From assembly GCF_016862215.1 (NCBI RefSeq), contig NZ_BOMN01000112.1, positions 62,001 through 126,000 of the forward strand: 64,000 bases of DNA, given 5' to 3'. Under the pieces are notes generated by a model that was not told the DNA's origin, ran no database searches, and worked only from the letters and a program-made list of their open reading frames with translations. The position numbers and the translations under genes are program-made. Positions 51,338 through 59,641 of this stretch are shown here, in pieces (positions within the stretch are counted from its first letter, which is position 1; each line of letters starts with the position of its first letter). The stretch comes from Winogradskya humida. Its GTDB lineage: Bacteria; Actinomycetota; Actinomycetes; Mycobacteriales; Micromonosporaceae.

Positions 51338-52267
51338 TTGAACCCGACCCGCCTGGAGATGCTCAGCCTCCTGGACGGCCTGGGCACCGTACGAGCCGTC
51401 GCCGCAGCCCTGCACCTGAGCCCCTCCGCGGTCTCCGCCCAACTGGCCGTCCTCGAAACCGAGGCCGGCGCCGAACTCCTGCACCGCACCGGCCGCCGCG
51501 TAGCCCTGACCCCCGCCGGCCACACCCTCGCCCGCCACGCCCGGATCATCCTCGACCAGCTCCGCGCCGCCAAACAGGAGCTCCAGAGCCCCACCGGAGA
51601 ACCAGCCGGCCACGTACGCATGGCAGCGTTCTCCAGCGCCATCCGCGCCCTGTCCATCCCCCTGGCCAAACGCCTGGCCGAAACCCACCCGGCAATCACC
51701 CTGACCGTCGCGGAACTGGACCCGATGGCCGCCCACCAGGCCCTCCGCCGAGGCGAGTACGACATCATCGTCACCGCGGACTTCATCGACGGCTCCACCG
51801 CCCTGGACCCGACGCTGAACACCTACCCGCTCCTCGCAGACGACGTAGTCCTGGTCGTGCCCTCCCCCGCCCCGGACCTGTCCCCCATCAACATCGCCGA
51901 CCTCGCCGACGCCGCCTGGTCCATCGACATGCCCGGCACCTACCTGTCCAACCTTGTCACCAGCACCTGCCGCCGAGCCGGCTTCGAACCCATCATCACC
52001 GGCCGCTTCTCCAGCTACGAACTCCTCCTCGCCCACGTCGAAGCCGGCCTCTCCATCTCCCTCCTCCCCTCCCTGGCCATCGACCACCGCTACCAGGTAA
52101 CCCCCCGCCCCCTCCACACCCCCCTCACCCGCCACGTCTACGCCGCCACCCGAGGCACCCCCACCCCACCCCCCGCCACCCAAACCGTCCTCACCACCCT
52201 CCAATCCCTCACCACCCCCAATTCCCGCCCACCCGGCCCCTCACCCGCCACAAACCCCAGACCATGA
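51338..52267 (+). CDS. LysR-family transcriptional regulator
   Basis: 309 aa starting at a TTG (51338) with AAGGAG eight bases upstream, the only start with a good site. N-terminal winged HTH ('TVRAVAAALHLSPSAVSAQL'), then a substrate-binding domain ('GRFSSYELLLAHVEAGLSIS'). The C-terminal ~35 residues are a Pro/Thr-rich tail. Divergent (87-bp gap) from the aminotransferase, the usual LysR arrangement. Confidence 0.85.
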   Translation: MNPTRLEMLSLLDGLGTVRAVAAALHLSPSAVSAQLAVLETEAGAELLHRTGRRVALTPAGHTLARHARIILDQLRAAKQELQSPTGEPAGHVRMAAFSSAIRALSIPLAKRLAETHPAITLTVAELDPMAAHQALRRGEYDIIVTADFIDGSTALDPTLNTYPLLADDVVLVVPSPAPDLSPINIADLADAAWSIDMPGTYLSNLVTSTCRRAGFEPIITGRFSSYELLLAHVEAGLSISLLPSLAIDHRYQVTPRPLHTPLTRHVYAATRGTPTPPPATQTVLTTLQSLTTPNSRPPGPSPATNPRP

Positions 52268-52351
52268 CGCTCCTGGCCACACGAGACCCCGGCCAGACCT
52301 CCCCGCTCGCGAACCTCGGACCACGACGCTCCCGGCCGCCCTGAGACTCCC

Positions 52352-52415
52352 GGCCAGATCTCCATGAGGCCAGATCTCCATGAGGCCAGACCTTCACGAG
52401 GCCAGACCTTCGTGC
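52352..52415. repeat. 16-bp tandem repeat (GGCCAGATCTCCATGA) x4
   Basis: Two exact copies (52352, 52368) and two variants reading GGCCAGACCTTC (52384, 52400), after the LysR stop. Non-coding. Confidence 0.9.
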
Positions 52416-52660
52416 GGCTCGGAGGTCACGCTGGGGTTCGTTGGGGCCGGGAGGTCAAAGGTCCTGGCGGCTCGTGGGGATCGGGCTGTCGCGGCTGGAA
52501 TTCAGCTGCTCAGGGGCTGCCTGCGAGCCCGCGCTGACCGCGATCCCCAAGGCCGCGCTGCCACGGGCTTTTCGCAGAGGTGAGGTACCCGCCGCAGAGC
52601 CGAGCTCGCTGAGCCCGCCGCTGAATTACTGCTGAGTGAATCTTCTTCCCGAGAATCTGC

Positions 52661-52714
52661 CACGAAGCCCACGAAGCCCACGAAGCCCACCGAAGCCCAC
52701 GAAGCCCACGAAGC
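52661..52714. repeat. 9-bp tandem repeat (CACGAAGCC) x6
   Basis: Six head-to-tail copies, one with an extra C. No gene contains it with confidence. It lies in the gene-free kilobase between LysR and the 2-MIB operon. Confidence 0.9.
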
Positions 52715-52925
52715 CTTGCGCCGCCGGGCCGCCGGGCCGCCGCAACCGCCGCAGCCGCCGCGCCACGATCACTTGCGTCACGATCGCCCCCTCCCGATCG
52801 CCCCATCACGATCCCGCCATCACCATCGCTGCGGCATCCTAGGAGGCTAGGCGACAGGCTTCCCATGCGGACGTCGAATGGGGGAGCCGATGGGTGTCGT
52901 GCGCTGAAGAACGATTGCCTCGCGT

Positions 52926-53195
52926 TTGACGGGGCGCGCCGCACAAAGTTGCGGGAAAGGAGAGCCCGACGCAACATCGAGCCACACGCCGTCAAACAAC
53001 ATACGGGCTGGACAATAACTGCCGCGCGCTTGACAGGATCGGCCGCACGAAGCTGCCGAGAAAGAGACTCCGCCGCAACATTCAGCCACACGTCATACGA
53101 CAACTTCCGGGCCGGGAAATAACTACCCGAAATTGACAGGAAATGCCGTAGGAAGCTGCGGCAAAAGGGACCTCGACGCAATATCGAGCCACGCA
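52926..53195. repeat. Array of 103-104-bp degenerate repeats
   Basis: Two full units and one partial unit start with TTGAC at 52926, 53030 and 53133. Each has a hairpin (CCGCA...TGCGG type), then a CGCAACATCGAGCC-like block ~25 bases later, and an ATAACTGCC-like block before the next unit. The same repeat occurs twice, inverted, inside the element at 15464-15838. The 1.08-kb gap 52268-53349 has no convincing gene. Confidence 0.8.
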
Positions 53196-53304
53196 GCCCG
53201 GGTGCGGTCAGGCCGACATCTGCCAGGGCGCGCTATCGCCCTCGGGCACCCCTGGCTCCGGCACTCAGCCATAGGCCTGATCAGCCGCAACCGATCCGAA
53301 GGAT

Positions 53305-53338
53305 GAGCGTGGCCGGCCGGTCCGGGCCGGCCACGCTC
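53305..53338 (-). terminator. Terminator of the 2-MIB operon
   Basis: GAGCGTGGCCGGCC (53305-53318) and GGCCGGCCACGCTC (53325-53338) make a perfect 14-bp stem with a 6-base loop, 11 bp past the methyltransferase stop. Confidence 0.85.
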
Positions 53339-53349
53339 TCAGGGGCGGG

Positions 53350-54207
53350 TCAGGCCCGGTCGGCGGCGATGAGGAGGTAGTGGAAGCTGCCTTCCTGGTA
53401 GGCGGTGAGGAAGGCCTCTTCGATGCCGGTGGCTACTGAGGACTTGGCGCGGAGTTGCCAGTACGGGATGGTGGCGGCGGTGAGGTCCACGACGTTGATC
53501 GGGACGAGGCCGTTTTCAGCGAGGGCCTTGAAGTATGCGCTGCGGGGGTGGATGTCGCAGGTGTAGTGCTCGTTGATTTTGCTGACCGCTTTGGAGCGGA
53601 GGCCGGTGACGTCGTTGGCGCAGCCGGTGATGCAGACGTAGCGGCCGCCGAAGTCGAGGACGCGGGCGAATTCACGGTAGAGGTCGCCGAGGTCGACGTA
53701 CATTGTCGTCTCGTTCGTCCAGATTGCCTGGCGGGAGGCCGTGGGCAATTCTGTTTGCAGCATGTTGCGGAAGTGGAAGCGGACCTTGTCGGAGACGCCG
53801 CGGCGGGCGGCCTGGTCGTTGGCGAAACCTACCTGGTATTCGGAGATGGAGACGCCGTCGGCCTCGCAGCCGAAGCGGCGGTTGGCCATGATGCTGGTGC
53901 CGCCCCGGCCTGAGCCGCCGTCGAGGACCTTGTCGTCGGGGCCGAGGGGGCCCAGGTGGTCGAGGAGGAGGTCGGCCTGGGCGCTTTCGAGGCGGTGGAG
54001 TTCGTTGATGATTCGCTGGTCGCGGGTCTCGGCGGGGCCTTCGAGGACGGACGGGTCGTAGCCGCCGACGCCGTAGTGGTGGTGGAACAGGCCGTCGACC
54101 TCGCCGAGGCGCAGGTTGACCGGGTCTTCCTGGTTGGTGTTCCAGTAGGCGGCGACGGACTTCTCGAAGTGCGTACGCAGGACGGGCGTCTCGAACGTGG
54201 TGGTCAT
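53350..54207 (-). CDS. gppmt: Geranyl diphosphate 2-C-methyltransferase
   Basis: 285 aa from the ATG at 54207 with AAGGAG upstream. It methylates C2 of geranyl diphosphate using SAM, the first committed step to 2-methylisoborneol. Features: 'FEKSVAAYWNTNQEDPVNLR', 'HHHYGVGGYDP', SAM motif 'KVLDGGSGRGGTSIMA' (~92-107), 'VSISEYQVGFAN', 'IWTNETTMYVDL' and 'HYTCDIHPRSAYF'. These match bacterial GPPMT throughout. Last gene of the encapsulin/2-MIB synthase/GPPMT operon; only 2 bases separate it from the synthase stop. Confidence 0.95.
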   Translation of the reverse strand: MTTTFETPVLRTHFEKSVAAYWNTNQEDPVNLRLGEVDGLFHHHYGVGGYDPSVLEGPAETRDQRIINELHRLESAQADLLLDHLGPLGPDDKVLDGGSGRGGTSIMANRRFGCEADGVSISEYQVGFANDQAARRGVSDKVRFHFRNMLQTELPTASRQAIWTNETTMYVDLGDLYREFARVLDFGGRYVCITGCANDVTGLRSKAVSKINEHYTCDIHPRSAYFKALAENGLVPINVVDLTAATIPYWQLRAKSSVATGIEEAFLTAYQEGSFHYLLIAADRA

Positions 54208-54209
54208 GA

Positions 54210-55352
54210 TCAGCTCCTTGCTGACGAAGGTGACGTGGATGACGAAGGTGACGTGGGTGACGACGGTGACGTGGGTGACGACGGTGCCGAGTGGTAACGG
54301 CCGGAGGTGGCGTGCCATTGGCGGCTGCCGCCGAGCCAGGCCCAGGTGTCCGCGAGGAAGCGCCGGAGCATCGGGCTGCCGGTCGCGCTGAGCTGGGTGG
54401 CGAGGCCGACGAACGTGTGCATGAGTTCGTTGTGGATCTCGACGGTGCGCAGGACGGCTTCGTGGCGGGTCAGGCCCTCGTTGGCGACGAGGACGGTGGG
54501 CAGGTTGAAGTCGTTCTCGGATTCCTGGGCGCCCGAGTACAGGTCGTTGATCAGGACTGCGGCGTTGCCCGCGGTGGTGAACGCCTGGCGGACCAGGGGC
54601 TGGTAGAACTCCTGCGCCGGGACCTCGTAACCGGCCAGGACGTCGACGAGGATCATCGGCGGGAGGTAGTTGTTGAGGTGCCGTTGCACGAGGTATTCCC
54701 AGACCGGTGGGGTGCGGCGGTTGGCGTGCCAGTCCGCTTCCTGGGTCCAGGCGAGGAACAGCGTCGCCATCTGGTGCTGGAAGCGGCCCATCTGCGTGAT
54801 CGACGCGTACCGGGAAAGGTGTTCCATCGCGGTGCGGAACGCCACCGAGATCGGCTGGAGCCGGTGGTGGTCGTCCATGTCGGCGGCGTAGCGCCGGGGC
54901 AGCTGCGCGGGGTCGGTGACGGCGTGCAGGTTCGCCAGCCGCGAGCCGACCTGCATCGGGTCGGCGCCGAGTTCCACCTCGTCGACGTAGTAGTCGTCGG
55001 CCGCCCATTCGGCGACGAGGCACTTGGCGGCGGCGACCAGGCGGTCGGCGTCGAGGGCCCCGGGGTGGGCGAGCATCATGAACCGCCCGAAGCCGCAGGC
55101 GCGCAGCTTCTCCAGGCGTCCGGAGTAGATGCCGACCTGGTCCGCCCACGCGACGACCTGCTCGTTGACGAAATCCCCGAGGGCGACGTCCTCGCGCAGT
55201 GCCCCGGGGCAGAACAGCTCGTCGTCGGCGGCGTGGAACGGTTTCAGGAACGCGCGCGCGGCTGACGTACCCAGACCGGTGGGAAGCAGACGCCCCAGGT
55301 CGCCAGGTGGGGCACCGCGCAGATCCGCGATGATCGTGTGCGAAAGGCTCAC
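54210..55352 (-). CDS. 2-methylisoborneol synthase
   Basis: 380 aa from the GTG at 55352. Class I terpene cyclase converting 2-methyl-GPP to 2-MIB. The Asp-rich motif 'DDYYVDE' (~120) and NSE triad 'NDLYSGAQE' (~268) are both present, as is 'RRTPPVWEYLVQRHLNNYLP'. The start 'MSLSHTIIADLRG' comes three codons after the in-frame encapsulin stop, so the long disordered N-terminal domain of Streptomyces homologues is absent. Instead there is a C-terminal SPSSPT-repeat tail of ~25 residues. Confidence 0.93.
   Translation of the reverse strand: MSLSHTIIADLRGAPPGDLGRLLPTGLGTSAARAFLKPFHAADDELFCPGALREDVALGDFVNEQVVAWADQVGIYSGRLEKLRACGFGRFMMLAHPGALDADRLVAAAKCLVAEWAADDYYVDEVELGADPMQVGSRLANLHAVTDPAQLPRRYAADMDDHHRLQPISVAFRTAMEHLSRYASITQMGRFQHQMATLFLAWTQEADWHANRRTPPVWEYLVQRHLNNYLPPMILVDVLAGYEVPAQEFYQPLVRQAFTTAGNAAVLINDLYSGAQESENDFNLPTVLVANEGLTRHEAVLRTVEIHNELMHTFVGLATQLSATGSPMLRRFLADTWAWLGGSRQWHATSGRYHSAPSSPTSPSSPTSPSSSTSPSSARS
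54221..54291. repeat. 18-bp tandem repeat encoding the 2-MIB synthase tail
   Basis: Four near-identical 18-bp units (GATGACGAAGGTGACGTG type), read on the minus strand as SPSSPT repeats at the synthase C-terminus. It ends beside the GPPMT ribosome binding site. Confidence 0.9.
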
Positions 55353-55361
55353 GAGGGCCCG

Positions 55362-56774
55362 CTAGTGGGACAGCTCGACATGGTCGAGGATGCCGAGCGC
55401 GTCCGGGACCATCACCGCGGCCGAGTAGTAGGCACTGACGAGGTACGACATGAGCGCCTGCTCGGTGATGCCCATGAACCGTACGTTGAGGCCGGGCTGG
55501 TACTCGTCGGGCAGCCCGGTCTGGTGCAGGCCGACGACGCCCTGGTTGTCCTCGCCGATCCGCATGGCCATGATCGACGTGGTGTGGTTGGCGTTCACCG
55601 GGATCTTGCCGCACGGCAGGATCGGCACGCCGCGCCACGAGGGGACGGTGTGACCGTCCTTCTCGACCGGTGGCGGGTAGATGCCCCGTTTGGTGCATTC
55701 CCGGCCGAACGCGGCGATCGCCTTGGGGTGGGCCAGGAAGAAGCGGGTGCCCCGACGCATGCTGAGCAGCTCGTCGAAGTCGTCGGGGGTGGGCGGGCCG
55801 CTGCGGGTGTGGATGCGCTGGCGCAGGTCGGCGTTGTGCAACAGACCGAACTCGGGGTTGTTGACGAGCTCGTACTCCTGGCGTTCGCGCAGTGCCTCGA
55901 TGGTGAGCCGCAGCTGCTGCTCCATCTGGTTGATCGGCTCGTTGTAGAGGTCTGCGACCCGGGTGTGGACGCGCAGGACGGTCTGGGCGACGCTCAGCTC
56001 GTACTCACGCGGGGTGAGTTCGTAGTCGACGTACGTGCCGTTGAGGACCGGCTCGCCGGTGTGGCCCGCCGCCACCGCGATCTCCGCCTCGCCGTGCTTG
56101 TTCTGCGGCCGGCGCGACTTGGCCTGGAACTGCTCGACGTGCGACCGCAGTGACTCGCTGCGGGCCGTCAGCTCCGTGAACGCGCTGCGGGGCAGGACGA
56201 GCAGCGTGACCGCGGTCATCGCCTTGGCCGTGTAGTTCCAGATGGCCTGGTCCTCGACGAGGACCTGCTCGCCGAACTTCTCCCCGTCGGCGAGGACGCC
56301 GAGGCTGACCGGGTCGCCGTACGAGCCGACGCCGATCTTGTCGACCTTGCCGTGCGCGATCAGGCAGAGGTGGTCGGCGACTGAGCCGAACTCGACCAGG
56401 ACCTGGCCAGGTTCGTACTCCTGCTGCTGGAACCGGTCGGCGATGGAGCGCAGGATCTCGTCGTCCTCGACGCCGGCGAAGACCGGGATCTCGCGCAGTT
56501 CGGCCGGGACGACCTGGACGACCGAGCCGGTGTTGGTGAACGTGAGCCGGCCGTCGCCGAGGCGGTAGGTCATCCGCCGGTTCACCCGGTAGGTGCCGCC
56601 GGACACCTGCACCCACGGCAGCGAGCGCAGCAGCCACCGGGAGCTGATCTCCTGCATCTGCGGGACGGATTTGGTGGTGTGCGTCAGGTTCCGGGCGGCG
56701 GCCGTGCTCAGGCTCTGCTTGTGCTTCTTGTCGACTTCTTCGTCACGGATCTCGGACTTCACTGGACTGACCAC
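55362..56774 (-). CDS. Family 2B encapsulin shell protein (EshA-type, with CNB-like insertion)
   Basis: About 470 aa (GTG at 56774 or 56762). It has the HK97-type shell N-terminus 'STAAARNLTHTTKSVPQMQE' and 'ISSRWLLRSLPWVQVSGGTY', a cyclic-nucleotide-binding-fold insertion (~85-205, 'IPVFAGVEDDEILRSIADRF', 'KFGEQVLVEDQAIWN'), then shell domains with 'LLSMRRGTRFFLAHPKAIAA' and 'HTTSIMAMRIGEDNQGVVGL'. It was first described as a regulator (EshA) in Streptomyces griseus and later shown to be a Family 2B encapsulin that encloses 2-MIB synthase. First gene of the operon. Confidence 0.93.
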   Translation of the reverse strand: MVSPVKSEIRDEEVDKKHKQSLSTAAARNLTHTTKSVPQMQEISSRWLLRSLPWVQVSGGTYRVNRRMTYRLGDGRLTFTNTGSVVQVVPAELREIPVFAGVEDDEILRSIADRFQQQEYEPGQVLVEFGSVADHLCLIAHGKVDKIGVGSYGDPVSLGVLADGEKFGEQVLVEDQAIWNYTAKAMTAVTLLVLPRSAFTELTARSESLRSHVEQFQAKSRRPQNKHGEAEIAVAAGHTGEPVLNGTYVDYELTPREYELSVAQTVLRVHTRVADLYNEPINQMEQQLRLTIEALRERQEYELVNNPEFGLLHNADLRQRIHTRSGPPTPDDFDELLSMRRGTRFFLAHPKAIAAFGRECTKRGIYPPPVEKDGHTVPSWRGVPILPCGKIPVNANHTTSIMAMRIGEDNQGVVGLHQTGLPDEYQPGLNVRFMGITEQALMSYLVSAYYSAAVMVPDALGILDHVELSH

Positions 56775-56892
56775 GGATGAAAACCCCGTTTCGTCGGGTT
56801 TGTCTTGATCAAGGCCAGTTCTATCCCACCCTTCTCAGCCGTTTGTCGGGTTTCGCGTAAATTGAGCCGTTTCAGCACCTAGGCTCCTGATC

Positions 56893-57852
56893 ATGGAAGC
56901 CCTGGTTCCCGACGGCATCGCCCGCACGGTCGTCATGGCCGCACCCCGCTCGTTCTGCGCCGGCGTCGAACGCGCGATCGACATGGTCGACCAGGTGCTG
57001 CGGCAGCGCGGCGCCCCGGTCTACGTACGCCGTCAGATCGTCCACAACGCCCACGTCGTCGCCGGCCTGCAGGACCGCGGCGCGATCTTCGTCGACGAGC
57101 TGGACGACGTACCCGACGGCTCAACGGTGGTGTTCTCCGCGCACGGCGTGGCCCCCGCCGTCCGGACCGAGGCGGGCCGGCGCGACCTCGACGTCGTCGA
57201 CGCGACCTGCCCCCTGGTCACCAAGGTCCACAGCGAGGCCCGCCGGTACGCCGCCCGCGGCGACACCGTGCTGCTGATCGGCCACGACGGGCACGACGAG
57301 GTGGAGGGCACCCTGGGCCAGATCCCCGGGCAGATCCGGCTCGTCCAGGACGCCGCCGAGGCACGCGCCGTCGCCGTCGCCGATCCCGGCCGCGTCTCCT
57401 ACCTGACCCAGACCACGCTCGCCGCCGACGAGACCAGCACCGTGATCGACGCCCTGCGGGACCGTTTCCCCCGGCTGGCCGGCCCGGACACCGACGACAT
57501 CTGTTACGCCACCACGAACCGTCAGGAAGCTGTCACCGCGATCGCCGACCGGTGCGACCTCGTGCTCGTGGTCGGCTCGGCGAACTCGTCCAACTCGCAA
57601 CGGCTCGTCGAGGTCGCTGCCCGGCGTGGCACTCCCGCTCACCTGGTGGAGGACGCTTCCCGCGTACGCCCGGAATGGCTGGTGAATGCCCGGACGATCG
57701 GCGTGACCGCGGGTGCGTCCGCGCCCCCGCACCTGGTCGATGAGCTCGTCACCGCCCTGGCCGGACTCGGCCCGCTCACCGTGACCGAGCACCGCACGAG
57801 CGAGGAGACGATCACGTTCGTCCTTCCGCCGGCATTACGCCCGGCGCCGTAG
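56893..57852 (+). CDS. ispH: 4-hydroxy-3-methylbut-2-enyl diphosphate reductase (IspH/LytB)
   Basis: 319 aa. Last enzyme of the MEP pathway; reduces HMBPP to IPP and DMAPP with a [4Fe-4S] cluster. The three cluster Cys are in 'RSFCAGVERAID' (Cys22), 'DATCPLVTKVH' (Cys105) and 'DICYATTNRQ' (~204). 'HGHDEVEGTLGQ' holds the catalytic Glu and His. Divergent from the 2-MIB operon (118-bp gap), so it may be a cluster-linked copy feeding GPP synthesis. It overlaps the convergent aldo/keto reductase by 18 bp. Confidence 0.93.
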   Translation: MEALVPDGIARTVVMAAPRSFCAGVERAIDMVDQVLRQRGAPVYVRRQIVHNAHVVAGLQDRGAIFVDELDDVPDGSTVVFSAHGVAPAVRTEAGRRDLDVVDATCPLVTKVHSEARRYAARGDTVLLIGHDGHDEVEGTLGQIPGQIRLVQDAAEARAVAVADPGRVSYLTQTTLAADETSTVIDALRDRFPRLAGPDTDDICYATTNRQEAVTAIADRCDLVLVVGSANSSNSQRLVEVAARRGTPAHLVEDASRVRPEWLVNARTIGVTAGASAPPHLVDELVTALAGLGPLTVTEHRTSEETITFVLPPALRPAP

Positions 57853-58848
57853 CCCCGCGTCCAGCAGCGGCGGTGTGCGGTAGTCCTGGTCGAGGCGGCC
57901 GACGTCGGTGCCCGGCGGGACGATCTCGTCGATCCGGTCGAGGATCTCGCCGGTCAGGGTGACGTCGAAGCCGGCGATCAGATCGTCGAGCTGCTCCATC
58001 GTCCGCGCACCGAGCAGGGCACTCGTGACACCGGGATGGGCGGTCACGAACGCCATGGCGAGATGCGTGAGCGGCAGGCCCGCCTTCTCGGCGAGCGGGA
58101 CGAGCTGCTCCACGACGTCGAGGCGGCGCTCGTCGGCGATGTGCTTGAAGAAGGCACCCCGGCGCAGGTCGGTCTCCTGTCCCTTGCGGATGCGCCCGGT
58201 AAGCGTGCCCTGCGCGAGCGGACCCCAGATCAGCGTCCCCATCCCGTAGCGCTGCGCGACCGGCAGCACCTCGCTCTCGACGCCGCGGTTCAGGATCGAA
58301 TACGCGACCTGTTCGGTGCGGAACCGCTCGAGACCGCGGCGCTCGGCCGACCACTGCGCCTCGACGATCTCGGACACGGGCGTGTTGGACGAGCCGGCCG
58401 CCCGGACCTTCCCGCTGCGCACCAGGTCGGTCAGCGCGGAGAGCGTCTCCTCGATGTCGGTTCCGGGATCGAGCCGGTGCACCTGGAAGACGTCGATGTA
58501 GTCGGTCCCCAGCCGGCGCAGCGACCCCTCGACAGCGGCCATGATCCACCGCCGGGACATGCCCTGCTCGTTGGGATCGTCACTCATCGGCCGCCCGAAC
58601 TTGGTAGCGATCACCACCTTGTCCCGGCGCCCCCGCAGCGCCTCCCCCACGATCTCCTCGGACTCGCCGTACGAATACACGTCCGACGTGTCGATGACGT
58701 TGATCCCCGCGTCGAGGGCCTTGTGGATGATGCGGATCGCGTCGTCGTGGTCGGGGTTGCCGACCCCGGCCGCCCTGCCGAACATCATGGCGCCGAGAGC
58801 ATAAGGGCTGACCCTGATCCCGGTACGCCCGAGCGTGCGGTACTGCAT
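57835..58848 (-). CDS. Aldo/keto reductase
   Basis: 337 aa from the ATG at 58848, with a strong CAGGAGG upstream. NADPH-dependent AKR: N-terminal 'MQYRTLGRTGIRVSPYALG', catalytic Asp/Tyr in 'NVIDTSDVYSYGESEEIVG', Lys in 'KVVIATKFG' and His in 'IDVFQVHRLDP'. Typical of the AKR11/AKR13-type enzymes of soil actinobacteria. Substrate unknown. Confidence 0.9.
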   Translation of the reverse strand: MQYRTLGRTGIRVSPYALGAMMFGRAAGVGNPDHDDAIRIIHKALDAGINVIDTSDVYSYGESEEIVGEALRGRRDKVVIATKFGRPMSDDPNEQGMSRRWIMAAVEGSLRRLGTDYIDVFQVHRLDPGTDIEETLSALTDLVRSGKVRAAGSSNTPVSEIVEAQWSAERRGLERFRTEQVAYSILNRGVESEVLPVAQRYGMGTLIWGPLAQGTLTGRIRKGQETDLRRGAFFKHIADERRLDVVEQLVPLAEKAGLPLTHLAMAFVTAHPGVTSALLGARTMEQLDDLIAGFDVTLTGEILDRIDEIVPPGTDVGRLDQDYRTPPLLDAGLRRRA

Positions 58849-58963
58849 GAGCTGCCTCCTGTCGTCGCGGTTCCCCTCACGATGCGCCCGCCCCGGCCCG
58901 CGCGGCAGCGGAGCACTCATCATGGGAGCGGCACTCCCCCGCAACGACTAGGCTCCCCGGATC

Positions 58964-59605
58964 ATGAGGGCACTCGTGGTTCGCGGCGGCTGGGCAGGGC
59001 ACGAACCGGTCGCCTGCACGGAACTGTTCATCGGCTTCCTGCGCGGGCACGGCGCGAGCGTCGAGGTGGCGGAGACGCTCACGGCGTACGAGGATGAAGG
59101 TCTTCTGGATCGTGCGGACCTGATCGTGCAGTGCTGGACCGGCGGCACCCTCACCGAGGAGCAGGAACACAACCTGGTCCATCGCGTACGCACGGGAGCG
59201 GGCTTCGCGGGCTGGCACGGCGGCATCGTCGCCACCGCCTACGAGGCCCGCGACTACCAGTTCATGATCGGCGGCCGCTTCCTGTGCCACCCCGGCGAAT
59301 TCGTCGACTACGACGTCAACGTCACCGCCGCCCACCCCATCATGAAGGACATCACCGACTTCTCCGTACGCACGGAGCAGTACTACTGCCACGTCGACCC
59401 CACCCTCGAGGTCCTCGCCACCACCACGTTCACCGGCGCCCACGACGCCCCGGAAACCGCGGGCGCGGTGATGCCGGTCGTCTGGCTGCGCCACTTCGGC
59501 CACGGCCGCGTCTTCGTCAACACCCTCGGCCACTCCCCCGCCGACCTCCAGCTACCCCAGACCCGCACCATCACCGAACGCGGCCTGCTCTGGGCAGCGG
59601 GCTAG
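58964..59605 (+). CDS. ThuA-domain protein
   Basis: 213 aa. Class I glutamine-amidotransferase-like fold of the ThuA family: 'VVRGGWAGHEP' at the start, 'LIVQCWTGGTLTEEQ', 'GAGFAGWHGGIV', 'DITDFSVRTEQYYCHVDP' and 'VVWLRHFGHGRVF'. ThuA-like proteins act in sugar (trehalose-type) use in some bacteria; the function here is unknown. Divergent from the aldo/keto reductase. Confidence 0.85.
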   Translation: MRALVVRGGWAGHEPVACTELFIGFLRGHGASVEVAETLTAYEDEGLLDRADLIVQCWTGGTLTEEQEHNLVHRVRTGAGFAGWHGGIVATAYEARDYQFMIGGRFLCHPGEFVDYDVNVTAAHPIMKDITDFSVRTEQYYCHVDPTLEVLATTTFTGAHDAPETAGAVMPVVWLRHFGHGRVFVNTLGHSPADLQLPQTRTITERGLLWAAG

Positions 59606-59641
59606 CGCTCTTTCGCGCGGGCGCGGCAGGTGGCGGGCTGA

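Noticed and set aside
52661..53195. CRISPR-like or coding interpretation of the repeats
   Set aside because: The 9-bp and 103-104-bp units have no constant repeat/variable spacer pattern, and the long unit is not a multiple of three, so a repeat protein would lose frame.
55362..56774. Crp/Fnr-type transcription factor
   Set aside because: It has a cyclic-nucleotide-binding fold but no C-terminal HTH, and the flanking sequence matches Family 2B encapsulin shell proteins.
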